From DATHTC01 sp963746805 (GTDB taxonomy: Bacteria; Actinomycetota; Thermoleophilia; Gaiellales; Gaiellaceae), in contig CAVVCQ010000007.1 of NCBI GenBank assembly GCA_963746805.1, positions 62,001-126,000 on the forward strand: a stretch of DNA of 64,000 nt, in the 5' to 3' direction. Of the stretch, positions 32,395 to 41,512 are shown one piece after another. The number at the start of each line of letters is the position of its first letter. Positions within the stretch are counted from its first letter, which is position 1. The translations under genes were made by a program, and so were the position numbers. The notes below the pieces were generated by a model, which searched no databases, was not told where the DNA came from, and saw only the letters and a list, made by a program, of their open reading frames with translations.

Positions 32395-34104
32395 ATGCCT
32401 GAGATGCTGAAGCCCACCGACGTCGTCGTCATCGGCCTCGGAGCTGCCGGCGGCACGGCGGTCTGGCCGCTCGCAAACGCCGGGCTGAAGGTCGTCGCGC
32501 TCGAGGCCGGTCCGCGCCTGACCGTGCAGGATCATGCGTTCGACGAGATTCACCACGGCACTCGCGTCACGTTCGGGAAGTGGAAGGCAAACGATTCGGT
32601 GCCGACGAGTCGAAGGAACTCGAGCGTCGCAGCGACAAGGCCGCTCGGAGCGGTCGGGCCGATGATGAACGCCGTCGGCGGCACTTCGATCCACTGGATG
32701 ACCCAGAGCTGGCGCTTCCTCCCGTGGAACTTCAAGCTCGTCTCGGAGTCGGTCAAGCGCTACGGGCCGAACTCGATCCCGAAGAACTCCACCTCGATCG
32801 ACTGGCCGTTCGACTACGCCGAGCTCGAGCCGTACTACGACAAGCACGAGTATTTCGTCGGGATTTCTGGACAGCACGGAAATCTCAACGGCACCATCGA
32901 CCGGAGAGGGAACATCTTCGAAGGGCCGCGCAGGCGCCCGTACCCGAATCCGCCCATGCGCCGAAGCGGCTGGACGGACATGATGGACGACGCCGCACGC
33001 AAGTCCGGCTGGCATCCGTACCCGGGCCCTGCCGGGATCCGCACGCGGGCGTACCGCGGACTTCCGGCCTGTACCTATTGCGGATTCTGCTCCTCGACGG
33101 GCTGCTTCACGAACGCGAAGGTGCAGACGGACGTCGACTACATCCCGCGGGCCGAGAAGACGAAGAACCTCACGGTCGTGCCGATGGCAGACGTCATCAG
33201 CATCGAGGTGGACTCGGAGGGGCGCGTGTCCGGAGCGCTCTACCGGAAGGGCCGACTCGAGTATTTCCAGCCGGCGAAGGTCGTGCTGCTTGCGGCGTAC
33301 AACTATGAGAACGCGCGCATCCTGTTCCTCTCCACGTCGAAGGCCTTTCCCAACGGTCTTTCGAACAACCACGGGCAGGTCGGCAAGCACTGGATCGGCC
33401 ATGGGACCGGTGCCGCGGGTGCGACGGGCTGGTTCCCGGGCAAGCGCCTGAACCGCTACAGCGGAACGCTGGGGCAGTTCACGGCGTTCGACGAGCTCGA
33501 CGCCGACAACTTCGACCACACCGGGCTCGGCTTCATCGGCGGCGGAATGTGCTCTGCGAGCATGGAAACCAAGCCGATCGCCACCGCCAACGCGATCCCG
33601 CCCAGCAAGCCACGCTGGGGCTCAGGCTGGAAAGCGTGGCTGAAGGAGAACGCCGACTCTGTGGCCGGCGTCGGCTCCCAGCTCGAAGTGCTCTCGTACG
33701 AGGGGAACTACCTGGATCTCGACCCGACCGTGCGAGACCCGCAGGGGCGGCCGGTGATCAGGGTGACATTCGACTGGAGCGACAACGAGAGGCGGGAGGC
33801 CGCGTACGTCCAGGCCAAGATGGTCGAGTGGCTGAAGGCGGCGGACGCCGCCGAGGTCTGGACGACGCCGCCGGCACCCAATCCGATCAACACCCACGCC
33901 TACGGCGGAACGAGGATGGGCGACGATCCCGACATCAACGTCGTCGACGGGTGGGGGATGTCCCACGAGGTCCCGAACCTGGGCATTCTCGGCGGGTCGA
34001 CCTTTCCGAGCTCCGCCGGTCGGAACCCGACGCAGACCATCCAGGCAACGGCCTGGCGGACAGCCGAGTACGTCACCAAGAACTGGAGGTCCATCACCGG
34101 ATAG
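32395..34104 (+). CDS. GMC-family FAD oxidoreductase, large subunit of an alcohol/sugar dehydrogenase
   Basis: A 569-residue GMC enzyme. FAD-binding start DVVVIGLGAAGGTAVWPLANAG, VGGTSIHWMTQSWRF, and a Cys-rich loop (LPACTYCGFCSSTGCF) typical of membrane gluconate/sorbosone-type dehydrogenases. The C-terminal signature HAYGGTRMGDDPDINVVDGWG and LGILGGSTFPSSAGRNPTQTIQATAWRTAEYV holds the catalytic His/Asn area. It would oxidise a sugar, polyol or alcohol and pass electrons to an external acceptor; the divergent cupredoxin is a possible one. No cytochrome subunit is encoded nearby. Confidence 0.88.
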   Translation: MPEMLKPTDVVVIGLGAAGGTAVWPLANAGLKVVALEAGPRLTVQDHAFDEIHHGTRVTFGKWKANDSVPTSRRNSSVAATRPLGAVGPMMNAVGGTSIHWMTQSWRFLPWNFKLVSESVKRYGPNSIPKNSTSIDWPFDYAELEPYYDKHEYFVGISGQHGNLNGTIDRRGNIFEGPRRRPYPNPPMRRSGWTDMMDDAARKSGWHPYPGPAGIRTRAYRGLPACTYCGFCSSTGCFTNAKVQTDVDYIPRAEKTKNLTVVPMADVISIEVDSEGRVSGALYRKGRLEYFQPAKVVLLAAYNYENARILFLSTSKAFPNGLSNNHGQVGKHWIGHGTGAAGATGWFPGKRLNRYSGTLGQFTAFDELDADNFDHTGLGFIGGGMCSASMETKPIATANAIPPSKPRWGSGWKAWLKENADSVAGVGSQLEVLSYEGNYLDLDPTVRDPQGRPVIRVTFDWSDNERREAAYVQAKMVEWLKAADAAEVWTTPPAPNPINTHAYGGTRMGDDPDINVVDGWGMSHEVPNLGILGGSTFPSSAGRNPTQTIQATAWRTAEYVTKNWRSITG

Positions 34105-34114
34105 GAGTGCTGCG

Positions 34115-34148
34115 ACGTGGGGCGGCGCCTCGGCGCGCCGCCCCACGT
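34115..34148 (+). terminator. Strong hairpin terminator after the GMC gene
   Basis: ACGTGGGGCGGCG and CGCCGCCCCACGT form a perfect 13-bp stem with an 8-base loop, starting 11 bases after the GMC stop codon. Confidence 0.8.
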
Positions 34149-34181
34149 ACGGTGAGAAGGCACGTGGCGGTCGACAGGGTC

Positions 34182-34397
34182 ATGCGCGACCCGGAGTGGG
34201 TCGAGATCCCCGAGCGGAGCGACGAGCACGGGCGCGCCCGCGGGGGCCTCTGTCTCGTCTGCGGCGAGTGGATCGAGGCCGACGCAAGCGACGTGTTCCG
34301 GATCCAGGTGTCGAATCCGCCCCGGGAAGCGGAGTACGCGTGCCACGAAGCGTGTTTCGAGCGCGTTCGGCACGCGAGCGTCCCCAGCCCTGCCTGA
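34182..34397 (+). CDS. Small zinc-finger-like protein
   Basis: A 71-residue protein beginning MRDPEWVEIPERSDEHGRARGG. Two metal-binding pairs are visible: CLVCGEW and CHEACF. It looks like a treble-clef or zinc-ribbon protein, probably interacting with nucleic acid or another protein. In-frame GTG 34152 is another possible start but has no SD. It lies between two strong hairpins, so it forms a separate transcript. Confidence 0.5.
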   Translation: MRDPEWVEIPERSDEHGRARGGLCLVCGEWIEADASDVFRIQVSNPPREAEYACHEACFERVRHASVPSPA

Positions 34398-34424
34398 ACG
34401 CGCTTGGAGTGACTTCACGACGCA

Positions 34425-34459
34425 ACCGTGTCACGGGATATCGCATCCCGTGACACGGT
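34425..34459. terminator. Very strong hairpin between convergent genes
   Basis: A perfect 15-bp inverted repeat, ACCGTGTCACGGGAT and its complement, with loop ATCGC. It lies between the small zinc-finger gene and the nrdJ stop (convergent) and can terminate both. The motif tcacgacgc also flanks the stem on both sides as a direct repeat. Confidence 0.8.
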
Positions 34460-34475
34460 CACGACGCGTGACGCA

Positions 34476-37250
34476 TTAGGAGCAGCCGGTGTTCGTGCCG
34501 CAGTCGCGGCACGTGTAGCAGCTGCCGGTGCGCACCATGCGGCCGCCGCAGCGGGCGCACTCGACCGCGTCCTCGAACGCGTTGAAGAGCGCCGTCTGGC
34601 CTGCCGCCGGAGCCGGGGCCGCCTCGGATGCCGCAGCCGGCGCGCCCGCCGCGTACGCGGCCGACAGCCGCGCCTTCACCTCGGGCGAGAGGATCCCGAC
34701 CTCCTCCTGCTGGTCGACGGTGAGGAACTTCTTGCCGAACCAGCGGAAGATGTAGTCGACGATGGACTTCGCCACACGGATGTCCGCATCGTTCGTCGTC
34801 CCGCTCGGCTCGAAGCGCATGTGCGAGAGCTTCGAGACGTAGACCTCCGGCGGCACGCCGTACTGGAGGCCCATCGAGACCGCGATCATCAGCGAGTTCA
34901 TCAGGCCCTGGAGCGTCGTCCCGTCCTTCGCGATGTCGACGAAGATGTCGCCCGGGGTGCCGTCCTCGAACAGGCCGACGTGGATGTAGCCCTCGTACTC
35001 GCCGACGCGGAACTTGCGGCCGACCTCGGTGCGGTCCTCGGGGACGCGCCGCCGCTGCGGCTTCGCCTGCCCCACGACGAGCGCCTCGATCCCGGCGAGC
35101 GAGGCCGCGCCGGTCTTGTCCTTCTGGCCCGAGAGCGGCTGGGCGACCTTGCAGTTGTCGCGGTAGATCGCGATCGCCTTCACGCCGAGCTGCCACGACT
35201 CGACGAGCAGCTGCGCCACCTCGTCGACGCTCGTCTCCTCGGGGAGGTTGACCGTCTTCGAGATCGCCCCGGAGATGAACGGCTGGACGGCGCCCATCAT
35301 CTTCACGTGGCCCATGTACTGGATCGCCCGCTCGCCGATCGCGCAGTCGAAGATCGGGTAGTGCTCCGTCTTCAGGTGCGGGGCGCCGACGACCGAGTTG
35401 CGCTCGTCGATGAACGCCTCGACCTCCTGCTGCTCCGCCGGCGCGTAGCCGAGCTTCTCGAGCGCCATCGGCACGGTCTTGTTCACGATCGTGATCTCGC
35501 CGCCGCCGACGAGCTTCTTCGACTTCACGAGCGAGAAGTCGGGCTCAACGCCGGTCGTGTCGCAGTCCATCATGAAGCTGATCGTCCCGGTCGGCGCGAG
35601 CACGGTCGCCTGTGCGTTGCGGTAGCCGTGCACCTCGCCGAGGTCGAGCGCCTCGTCCCAGGCGGTGCGGCACGCGGTGAGCAGGTCGGACGGGACCGAC
35701 TCCGTGTGCTCGATGTTCCCGACCGCGGCCCGGTGCTTCGCGATCACGCCGATCATCGCCGCCGCGTTCGGCCGGTAGCCCGCGAACGGGCCCATCCGGC
35801 CGGCGATCTCGGCCGACTTCCGGTACGCGCGGCCCGTCATCAGCGCCGTGATCGCGGCCGCGTACGCGCGACCCTCGTTCGAGTCGTACGGGAGCCCGCG
35901 CGACAGCAGCAGCGCGCCGAGGTTCGCGTAGCCGAGCCCGAGCTGCCGGTAGGCGACCGCGTTGCGGCCGATCTCCGGCGTCGGGTACGACGAGTAGCCG
36001 ACGAGGATCTCCTGCGCGAGGAACATCGTCTCGACCGCGTGTGTGAAGGCCTCGACGTCGAGCTCCCCGTCCTCGCGCCGGAACTTCATGAGGTTCAGCG
36101 AGGCGAGGTTGCAGGCCGAGTCGTCGATGGACATGTACTCCGAGCACGGGTTCGACGCGTTGATGCGGCCCGTGTTCGGGAGCGTGTGCCAGGCGTTGAT
36201 GGTCGTGTCGTACTGGACGCCCGGGTCGGCGCACTCCCACGCGGCCGCGGCGATCTGCTTCATCAGCTCGCGCGCGTCGGCGGTCTCGACGACGGTGCCG
36301 TCGGTGCGGGCGACGAGGTTCCACTCCTTGCCCTCGATCACGGCCTCCATGAACGCGTCGGTGACGCGGACGGAGTTGTTCGCGTTCTGGTACTGGATCG
36401 AGGCCCAGTCGGGCGAGTCCAGCGACATGTCGTAGCCGGCCGCCTCGAGGACACGCGCCTTGCGCTCCTCCTTGGCCTTGCACCAGATGAACTCCTCGAC
36501 GTCCGGGTGGTCGACGTCGAGCACGACCATCTTCGCGGCGCGCCGCGTCTTGCCGCCCGACTTGATCGTCCCCGCCGAGGCGTCGGCGCCGCGCATGAAG
36601 GAGACGGGCCCGGAGGCGTGGCCGCCCTTCGAGAGCTGCTCCTTCGAGGAGCGCAGGCGCGAGAGGTTGACGCCGGAGCCGGAGCCGCCGCGGAAGATGA
36701 CGCCCTCGCGGCGGATCCAGTCGAGGATCGACTCCATCGAGTCGTCGATCGAGAGGATGAAGCAGGCCGAGCACTGCGGCTTCTCCTCGAACCCGACGTT
36801 GAACCAGACCGGGCTGTTGAAGGAGGCCAGCTGGTGGACGAGGATGAAGCTCAGCTCGTCCTCGAAGGTCTGCGCCTCCTCGTCGCTCGCGAAGTAGCCG
36901 CCGTTGCGGCCCCAGGCGACGATCGTGTCGACGACGCGGCCGATCATCTGCTTCACGGAGCGCTCGCGGTCGGGCGAGCTGAGGCGGCCGCGGAAGTACT
37001 TCTGCGCGACGATGTTCGTCGCGGTCTGCGACCAGAACTTCGGGAACTCGACGTCCTTCTGCTCGAACGCCGGGCCGTTCTTGCCGGGGATGGTCGCGTC
37101 GCGGATCTCCCACTCGACCTCGTCGAACGGCGCCCGTCCCGGGATCGTGAAGTACCGGCGCACGCCCAGGTGCGCGGCAGCGTCGATCACCTCGTTCGTG
37201 ATCTCCGTGTCCTGTGCCTCGACTGCCGCTGCTTCCTTCGCGCTGGCCAT
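34476..37250 (-). CDS. nrdJ: Adenosylcobalamin-dependent (class II) ribonucleotide reductase
   Basis: Reduces ribonucleotides to deoxyribonucleotides with an adenosylcobalamin radical. The 924-residue protein holds NSPVWFNVG, FRGGSGSGVNLSRLRSS, NPCSEYM (catalytic Cys), APTGTISFMMDCD and a late ATP-cone-free part. The C-terminus has paired cysteines (CARCGG, CYTCRDCG), a zinc-ribbon/redox tail that re-reduces the active site. No nrdB is present. The promoter region is only about 130 bases and I see no cobalamin riboswitch in it. An NrdR box was not recognised either. Confidence 0.92.
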   Translation of the reverse strand: MASAKEAAAVEAQDTEITNEVIDAAAHLGVRRYFTIPGRAPFDEVEWEIRDATIPGKNGPAFEQKDVEFPKFWSQTATNIVAQKYFRGRLSSPDRERSVKQMIGRVVDTIVAWGRNGGYFASDEEAQTFEDELSFILVHQLASFNSPVWFNVGFEEKPQCSACFILSIDDSMESILDWIRREGVIFRGGSGSGVNLSRLRSSKEQLSKGGHASGPVSFMRGADASAGTIKSGGKTRRAAKMVVLDVDHPDVEEFIWCKAKEERKARVLEAAGYDMSLDSPDWASIQYQNANNSVRVTDAFMEAVIEGKEWNLVARTDGTVVETADARELMKQIAAAAWECADPGVQYDTTINAWHTLPNTGRINASNPCSEYMSIDDSACNLASLNLMKFRREDGELDVEAFTHAVETMFLAQEILVGYSSYPTPEIGRNAVAYRQLGLGYANLGALLLSRGLPYDSNEGRAYAAAITALMTGRAYRKSAEIAGRMGPFAGYRPNAAAMIGVIAKHRAAVGNIEHTESVPSDLLTACRTAWDEALDLGEVHGYRNAQATVLAPTGTISFMMDCDTTGVEPDFSLVKSKKLVGGGEITIVNKTVPMALEKLGYAPAEQQEVEAFIDERNSVVGAPHLKTEHYPIFDCAIGERAIQYMGHVKMMGAVQPFISGAISKTVNLPEETSVDEVAQLLVESWQLGVKAIAIYRDNCKVAQPLSGQKDKTGAASLAGIEALVVGQAKPQRRRVPEDRTEVGRKFRVGEYEGYIHVGLFEDGTPGDIFVDIAKDGTTLQGLMNSLMIAVSMGLQYGVPPEVYVSKLSHMRFEPSGTTNDADIRVAKSIVDYIFRWFGKKFLTVDQQEEVGILSPEVKARLSAAYAAGAPAAASEAAPAPAAGQTALFNAFEDAVECARCGGRMVRTGSCYTCRDCGTNTGCS

Positions 37251-37382
37251 GTGCGCCCTCCCGATCGGTCCGTGCCGGCTAAAGAGTTGGGGGCGGGACC
37301 ATAGATGGAGCGCCAGACAGCACCCGCGAGGCGGCTCGACTGCGCCCGTTTGCAGGGGAAATGATAGCTGCGCGAGGGCTCG

Positions 37383-37976
37383 CTACGCGACGGGCGGGCC
37401 GCCGTCGAAGCCCCTCCGCGCCTGGATCTTGCGGGCCACGAAGCTCGCGGCTGCAGCGCCCAGCAACAGCACTGCGAGGCCGCCCAGGACGAGCAGCGGG
37501 ACGGGGATCTCGTCCGCCGACGAGGGGCGGAAGGTCTCGAGCAGGCCGCCGTCGTCGCCGCCGTCGCTGCCGGGCAGCGGCGGGGCCGCCTCACCATCGC
37601 CCTCCGTCGGATCGTCCGCCTTCGGCCCGGCCTCGTTCCCCGGGCCCGGCGGGATCGGGTCGTCCGCGTCCAGCGCGCTGCCCTTCCGGCGCGCAGCCGA
37701 GAGGAGCGCCCGCTCGAGGTCCTCGCGCGCGGTCGAGTACGCCTCGACGTCCTCCGGCAGGTTCTTGATCGCGGCGCGGTAGCAGCTGGCCGGGTAGGTG
37801 CGGTCGATCCTGCCGTCGTACCAGTCGTTGATCAGCCGCTTCCAGCACGGGGTCGCGGCGTCCGCCTGCGGTGCCGTGACGCTCGCGCCGAACGAGGCGG
37901 CGACGAGAACGAGCAAGAGTGTCAGCAGGCGTCTCGGAGTCACAACGGAGCGGCGGGACGGAGCCATCGCGGCCAC
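37383..37976 (-). CDS. Exported protein with C-terminal membrane anchor
   Basis: A 197-residue protein: signal peptide (LLTLLLVLVAASFGASVTAPQADA), a small folded part of about 60 residues (CWKRLINDWYDGRIDRTYPASCYRAAIKNLPEDVEAY, two Cys), a Pro/Asp/Gly-rich linker (GPGNEAGPKADDPTEGDGEAAPP), then a C-terminal helix (VPLLVLGGLAVLLLGAAAASFVARK). It is probably attached to the outer face of the membrane. Thermoleophilia-type architecture; no function known. It sits between nrdJ and the O-antigen ligase-like gene. Confidence 0.6.
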   Translation of the reverse strand: MAAMAPSRRSVVTPRRLLTLLLVLVAASFGASVTAPQADAATPCWKRLINDWYDGRIDRTYPASCYRAAIKNLPEDVEAYSTAREDLERALLSAARRKGSALDADDPIPPGPGNEAGPKADDPTEGDGEAAPPLPGSDGGDDGGLLETFRPSSADEIPVPLLVLGGLAVLLLGAAAASFVARKIQARRGFDGGPPVA

Positions 37977-38081
37977 CTGCCCTGCGCCAGTGTTCCTGAA
38001 CCGCGTGATCCGTGCGTGATCGGCCTGTTAGGGCTTTGTAAGCCGGACGGTCGTCGCCGGTGACGTTGCTAGCGTCGCCCG

Positions 38082-40047
38082 ATGCGCGGCGGGCTGACGG
38101 ACGGGGGAACGGCCGTCGCGCGCGCCCCGCTCCCGTGGCTGCCGGTCGCGTTCGTCCCCGTCGCCCTCGTCGTGCTGGCCGGCGGCGGCTCCGATCCGGT
38201 CCGGCTGGCGTGGCTGACGCTCGTCGCGCTGGCGGCGCTCGCCGTGCTGGGGATCGCGGTCCTGCGCGGCTCGCTCGCGCCCGCGCGGCCCGGCCCCGAC
38301 GCGCTCCTCCTCGTCGGCGCGCTCGCGGCGCTCGTGGCGTGGCAGGGGGTCAGCGTGCTGTGGTCGATCGAGGGTGACCGCACCTGGGAGGTCTTCAACC
38401 GCGGCCTCGCCTACCTCGCCTTCCTCACGCTCGGCTGGCTCGCGGCCGCCGCGGCCGACTCGATCCGCGCGCCGGCGGCGGCCCTGGCGGCGCTTCTCGG
38501 CACCGTCGTCGTCTGGGCCCTGCTCGGGGCGGTGATCCCCGCCCTTGGGCCGGACACCGACCGCAGCGCGCGGCTTCAGGAGCCGGTGCAGTACTGGAAC
38601 GGGCTGGCGCTGCTGCTGGCCGTCTCGCTGCCGCTCTGGCTGTGGTTGGCGGCCCGGCGCGAACACGTCCCACGCGTGCGCGCGGGCGCGACGGCGATGC
38701 TCTTCCTCGCGCTGGTGGCGCTCGCGCTGACGACGTCGCGCGGCGGCGTGCTGGCGGCGCTGGCGGCGCTGGGCATCTGGCTCGCGGTCGCCCGGCCCAG
38801 GCTCGAGTCCGTCGGCGCGCTCGCACTCGCCGGCATCCCGGCCGTCGCGGTCGCGGTGTGGGCACTGCTCGGGTCGGTCATCGCCGATGCCGGGCCGCTG
38901 AACGGCGAGCGCCGCACCGACGGCGCGATCCTCGGCGTCCTCCTCGTCGTCGGCGCGGCCGGCGTGGTCGTGGCGGCCCTCCGTCTCGCGCGTCTCGCGC
39001 CGACCGACCCGGTCCGGCGCAGGATCGGGCGCGCGCTTCTCCTTGCCGGCGCCGTGGCTGCGGTCGTCGCCGTCGTCGCCGTCCTCGTCGCCGTCGACGT
39101 CGGCCAGGCGTGGGACGACTTCCGCAACCCGCCGGCGGTGCAGGTGACGACCGGCGCGGGCTCGCGTCACCGACGTGAGCTCCAACCACCGCTGGACGTG
39201 GTGGACGCAGGCGTGGGAGCTGTTCCGCGACGAGCCGTGGGCCGGCTGGGGCGCGGGGACGTTCGAGCTCGCGCGGCGGCCGATCCGCGAGGACAGCATC
39301 GCGCCGCTCGATCCGCACGACCTCCCGCTCGCCGCGCTCGCCGAGACGGGGGTCGTCGGCTTCGCGCTGCTGCTCGCGGTCGTCGCGGGCGGGGCCTGGG
39401 TCGCGGCTGCGGCGGTCTCCCGGCTACGGGACGACGAGCGGGCCGCTGCCATTGCGCTCGCGGCCGGAGCGGCCGCCTGGCTCGTCCATTCCCTCGTGGA
39501 CATGCCCTGGCAGTACGCGGCCGTCACGGCGCCCGTGCTCTTCGGGCTCGGCGCGCTCGCCGCCGCCGGGCGGCCCGTGGTGCGCCGCCGCGCCGGCCGC
39601 CCGGGGCTCGCCACCGTCGCCGTCGCGGCCGGGCTCCTCGCGGTCGCCGTCTCGGTCGCGTCCCCGGCCGTGGCTCACCGGGAGAGCCAGGCCGCGTTCG
39701 ATGCGCTGCTCGAAGGCGACACCGCCGGCGCCGTCGACGCCGCGAAGAACGCGCGCAGCCTCGACCCGCTCTCGGTCGAGCCGGTGATCGTCCAGGCGAC
39801 CGCGGAGGAGATCCGGGGCAACCTCGACGAGGCAGAGCGCCTGTTCCGCCACGCCGTCGAGCTTCAGCCGCGCAACCCGCGGGGGTGGTACGAGCTGGGC
39901 CGCTTCGAGTTCGAGGCGCGTCGGCGGCTCGAGCCCGCCTTCGTCTACGCCGACCGCTCCTACGCGCTCGATCCACGCCCCCAGACGACGGGCGAGCTGC
40001 TCGACGCGATCCGCTCGGCGATGGAGGCCCGGCTCGACGAGGACTAG
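38082..40047 (+). pseudogene. O-antigen ligase/Wzy_C-like membrane protein with C-terminal TPR, frameshifted
   Basis: The first frame (38082 to about 39165) gives a polytopic membrane protein, with EGDRTWEVFNRGLAYLAFL and LQEPVQYWNGLALLLA. The frame then shifts; from about 39175 the sequence SSNHRWTWWTQAWELFRDEPWAGWGAGTF is the hallmark loop of the Wzy_C family (SSN/GR...W..A..F...P..G.G.G.F), then more helices and a TPR-like tail (VQATAEEIRGNLDEAERLFRHAVELQPRN). It would polymerise or ligate polysaccharide on a lipid carrier. Repaired, it is about 650 residues. Whether the break is real cannot be told. Confidence 0.72.
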
Positions 40048-40542
40048 GCGCGCGCCGAGGACGAGCGCCACGTGCGCGCCGAGCAGCTGCTTCGGCGTGA
40101 TCCCGTCGAGCGGCGCGACGATCCGCACCTTGAGGTCGGCGGCGAGGCGGCGGGCCTCGGCCTCGCGGCCGGGGCGGTAGAGGACGAGCGTGCGGCGGTA
40201 GTCCGACCGCGGCGCGTTGCCGACGCTGCCGACGACGTAGCCGAAGGACTTCACGCGCGCGGCGGCGGTGCCGGCGGCGCCGGCGATCCCGTTCCCGTTC
40301 AGCACGACGATTGCGGTCTCGGCGCGGGGGAGCGCCTTCGTGCTCGGCGCCGGGCGTTTCTGCGGCGCGACCGGCGTCAGCGTTCGCTCGACGGCGACCC
40401 GCTTCGCCCCGTGCGCGACCGGCTCCGCGATCGCGCCGACCGCGAGGACGAGGAGCGCCCCGAGCTCGACGACGGCAATCGCCGACGCGACGACCGCGGC
40501 CGTCTTCCAGGGACGGAGGGGGAGAGAATGCGCGTGGTCCAT
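39424..40542 (-). CDS. LytR_C-domain membrane protein, run-on 3' end
   Basis: Residues 1-50 contain one membrane helix (TAAVVASAIAVVELGALLVLAVGAI); a LytR_C domain follows (AIVVLNGNGIAGAAGTAAARVKSFGYVVGSVGNA, YRRTLVLYRPGREAEARRLAADL, LLGAHVALVLGAR). Family members normally stop right after VLGA, which is at about 40048. Here a TAG is out of frame by one base in GGCGCGCGCCTAG, so the frame runs on for another 200 residues antisense to the O-antigen ligase gene. A single-base error there is likely, with the true end near 40045. Role: cell-wall glycopolymer or membrane anchoring. Confidence 0.6.
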   Translation of the reverse strand: MDHAHSLPLRPWKTAAVVASAIAVVELGALLVLAVGAIAEPVAHGAKRVAVERTLTPVAPQKRPAPSTKALPRAETAIVVLNGNGIAGAAGTAAARVKSFGYVVGSVGNAPRSDYRRTLVLYRPGREAEARRLAADLKVRIVAPLDGITPKQLLGAHVALVLGARLVLVEPGLHRRADRVEQLARRLGAWIERVGAVGVDEGGLEPPTRLELEAAQLVPPPRVARLKLDGVAEQALCLVEVAPDLLRGRLDDHRLDRERVEAARVLRGVDGAGGVAFEQRIERGLALPVSHGRGRDRDGDREEPGRDGDGGEPRAAGAAAHHGPPGGGERAEPEEHGRRDGRVLPGHVHEGMDEPGGRSGRERNGSGPLVVP

Positions 40543-40581
40543 GCGCGGAGCGACCTGTTCGCCGCAGCCGCGTCCGTTCCT

Positions 40582-41491
40582 CTAGCGCGCGGAGGCCCAC
40601 TCCCAGGTGCGGCGCAGCCCGGACTCGAGCGACTCGGCGGCGCGCCAGCCGAGCTCGCGGGCGCTCGTCTCCGGGTCGAGCACGCTGCGCAGCAGGTCGC
40701 CCGGCCGCGCCGGCCCGTACTGCGGGTCGGCGCCGTTGCCGGCCGTCTCGCGGCACACGGCGTAGAGCCGGTTGACGGAGGTCTCGACGCCGGTCCCGAC
40801 GTTGAAGACCCCGCCGCCGTCGTGGCCCACCGCGGCGAGCGAGCGCCGCGACCACGTCGCCGACGTAGACGAAGTCGCGGGTCTGCTCGCCGTCGCCGAA
40901 GATCGTCACGGGCTCGCCGTCGCGGAGCCGGTCCATGAAGATCGCGACGACGCCGCCCTCGAGCTTCGCGAGCTGGCGCGGGCCGTAGACGTTGGCGAAG
41001 CGGAGCGCGACGTTCCGCGTCCCGTGCAGCCGGTTCCACGCCGCCAGGTACTCCTCGCCGGCCAGCTTGGACGTGCCGTACGGGGACAGTGGCGCGCGTG
41101 GATCGTCCTCGCGCGCCGGGCGCGTGCACTCGCCGTAGATCGCGCCGCCCGTGGAGCTGAAGACGAGCGGCGCCCCGGCCGCGCGGGCCGCCTCGAGCAC
41201 GCGCAGCGTCCCGAGCACGTTCACCTGCGCGTCGAACTCGGGACGCTCGACGGAGGTGCCCACGTCGGCCTGCGCGGCGAGATGGAAGACCGCCTCGGGC
41301 CGCGCCTCGGCGAAGACGTCGTCGAGCGGCTCGCGAATGTCGCGCTCGTGGAAGGCGGCCGCGTCCGGGACGTTCGCGCGGCTGCCGGTGGCGAGGTTGT
41401 CGATCACGTGCACCTCGTCGCCGCGCGCGAGCAGCGCCTCGGCGAGATGCGAGCCGATGAACCCCGCGCCCCCTGTGACGACCGCTCGCAC
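40582..41491 (-). pseudogene. NAD-dependent sugar epimerase (GalE-like), frameshifted by a 4-base duplication
   Basis: Extended SDR: MRAVVTGGAGFIGSHLAEALLARGDEVHVIDNL (NAD motif), SSTGGAIYGE, SPYGTSK (YxxxK), RFANVYGPRQ, and FGDGEQTRDFVYVGDVVAAL. At 40834-40844 the sequence CTCGCTCG appears where CTCG would keep the frame. The rest (GHDGGGVFNVGTGVETSVNRLYAV, GPARPGDLLRSVLD, GLRRTWEWAS) is in another frame. Repaired, the protein is about 300 residues, UDP-glucose 4-epimerase-like. It sits with the O-antigen ligase-like gene, suggesting a polysaccharide role. Confidence 0.75.
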
Positions 41492-41512
41492 CGGCCCTAT
41501 CCTAGGCCCGCC

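Noticed and set aside
34428..37304. Long open frame on the plus strand across nrdJ
   Set aside because: It is antisense to a textbook class II ribonucleotide reductase; the product is Arg/Leu/Asp-rich with no family pattern. High GC makes such frames common.
37251..37382. Cobalamin riboswitch before the B12-dependent nrdJ
   Set aside because: The gap is too short and has no B12-box-like sequence.
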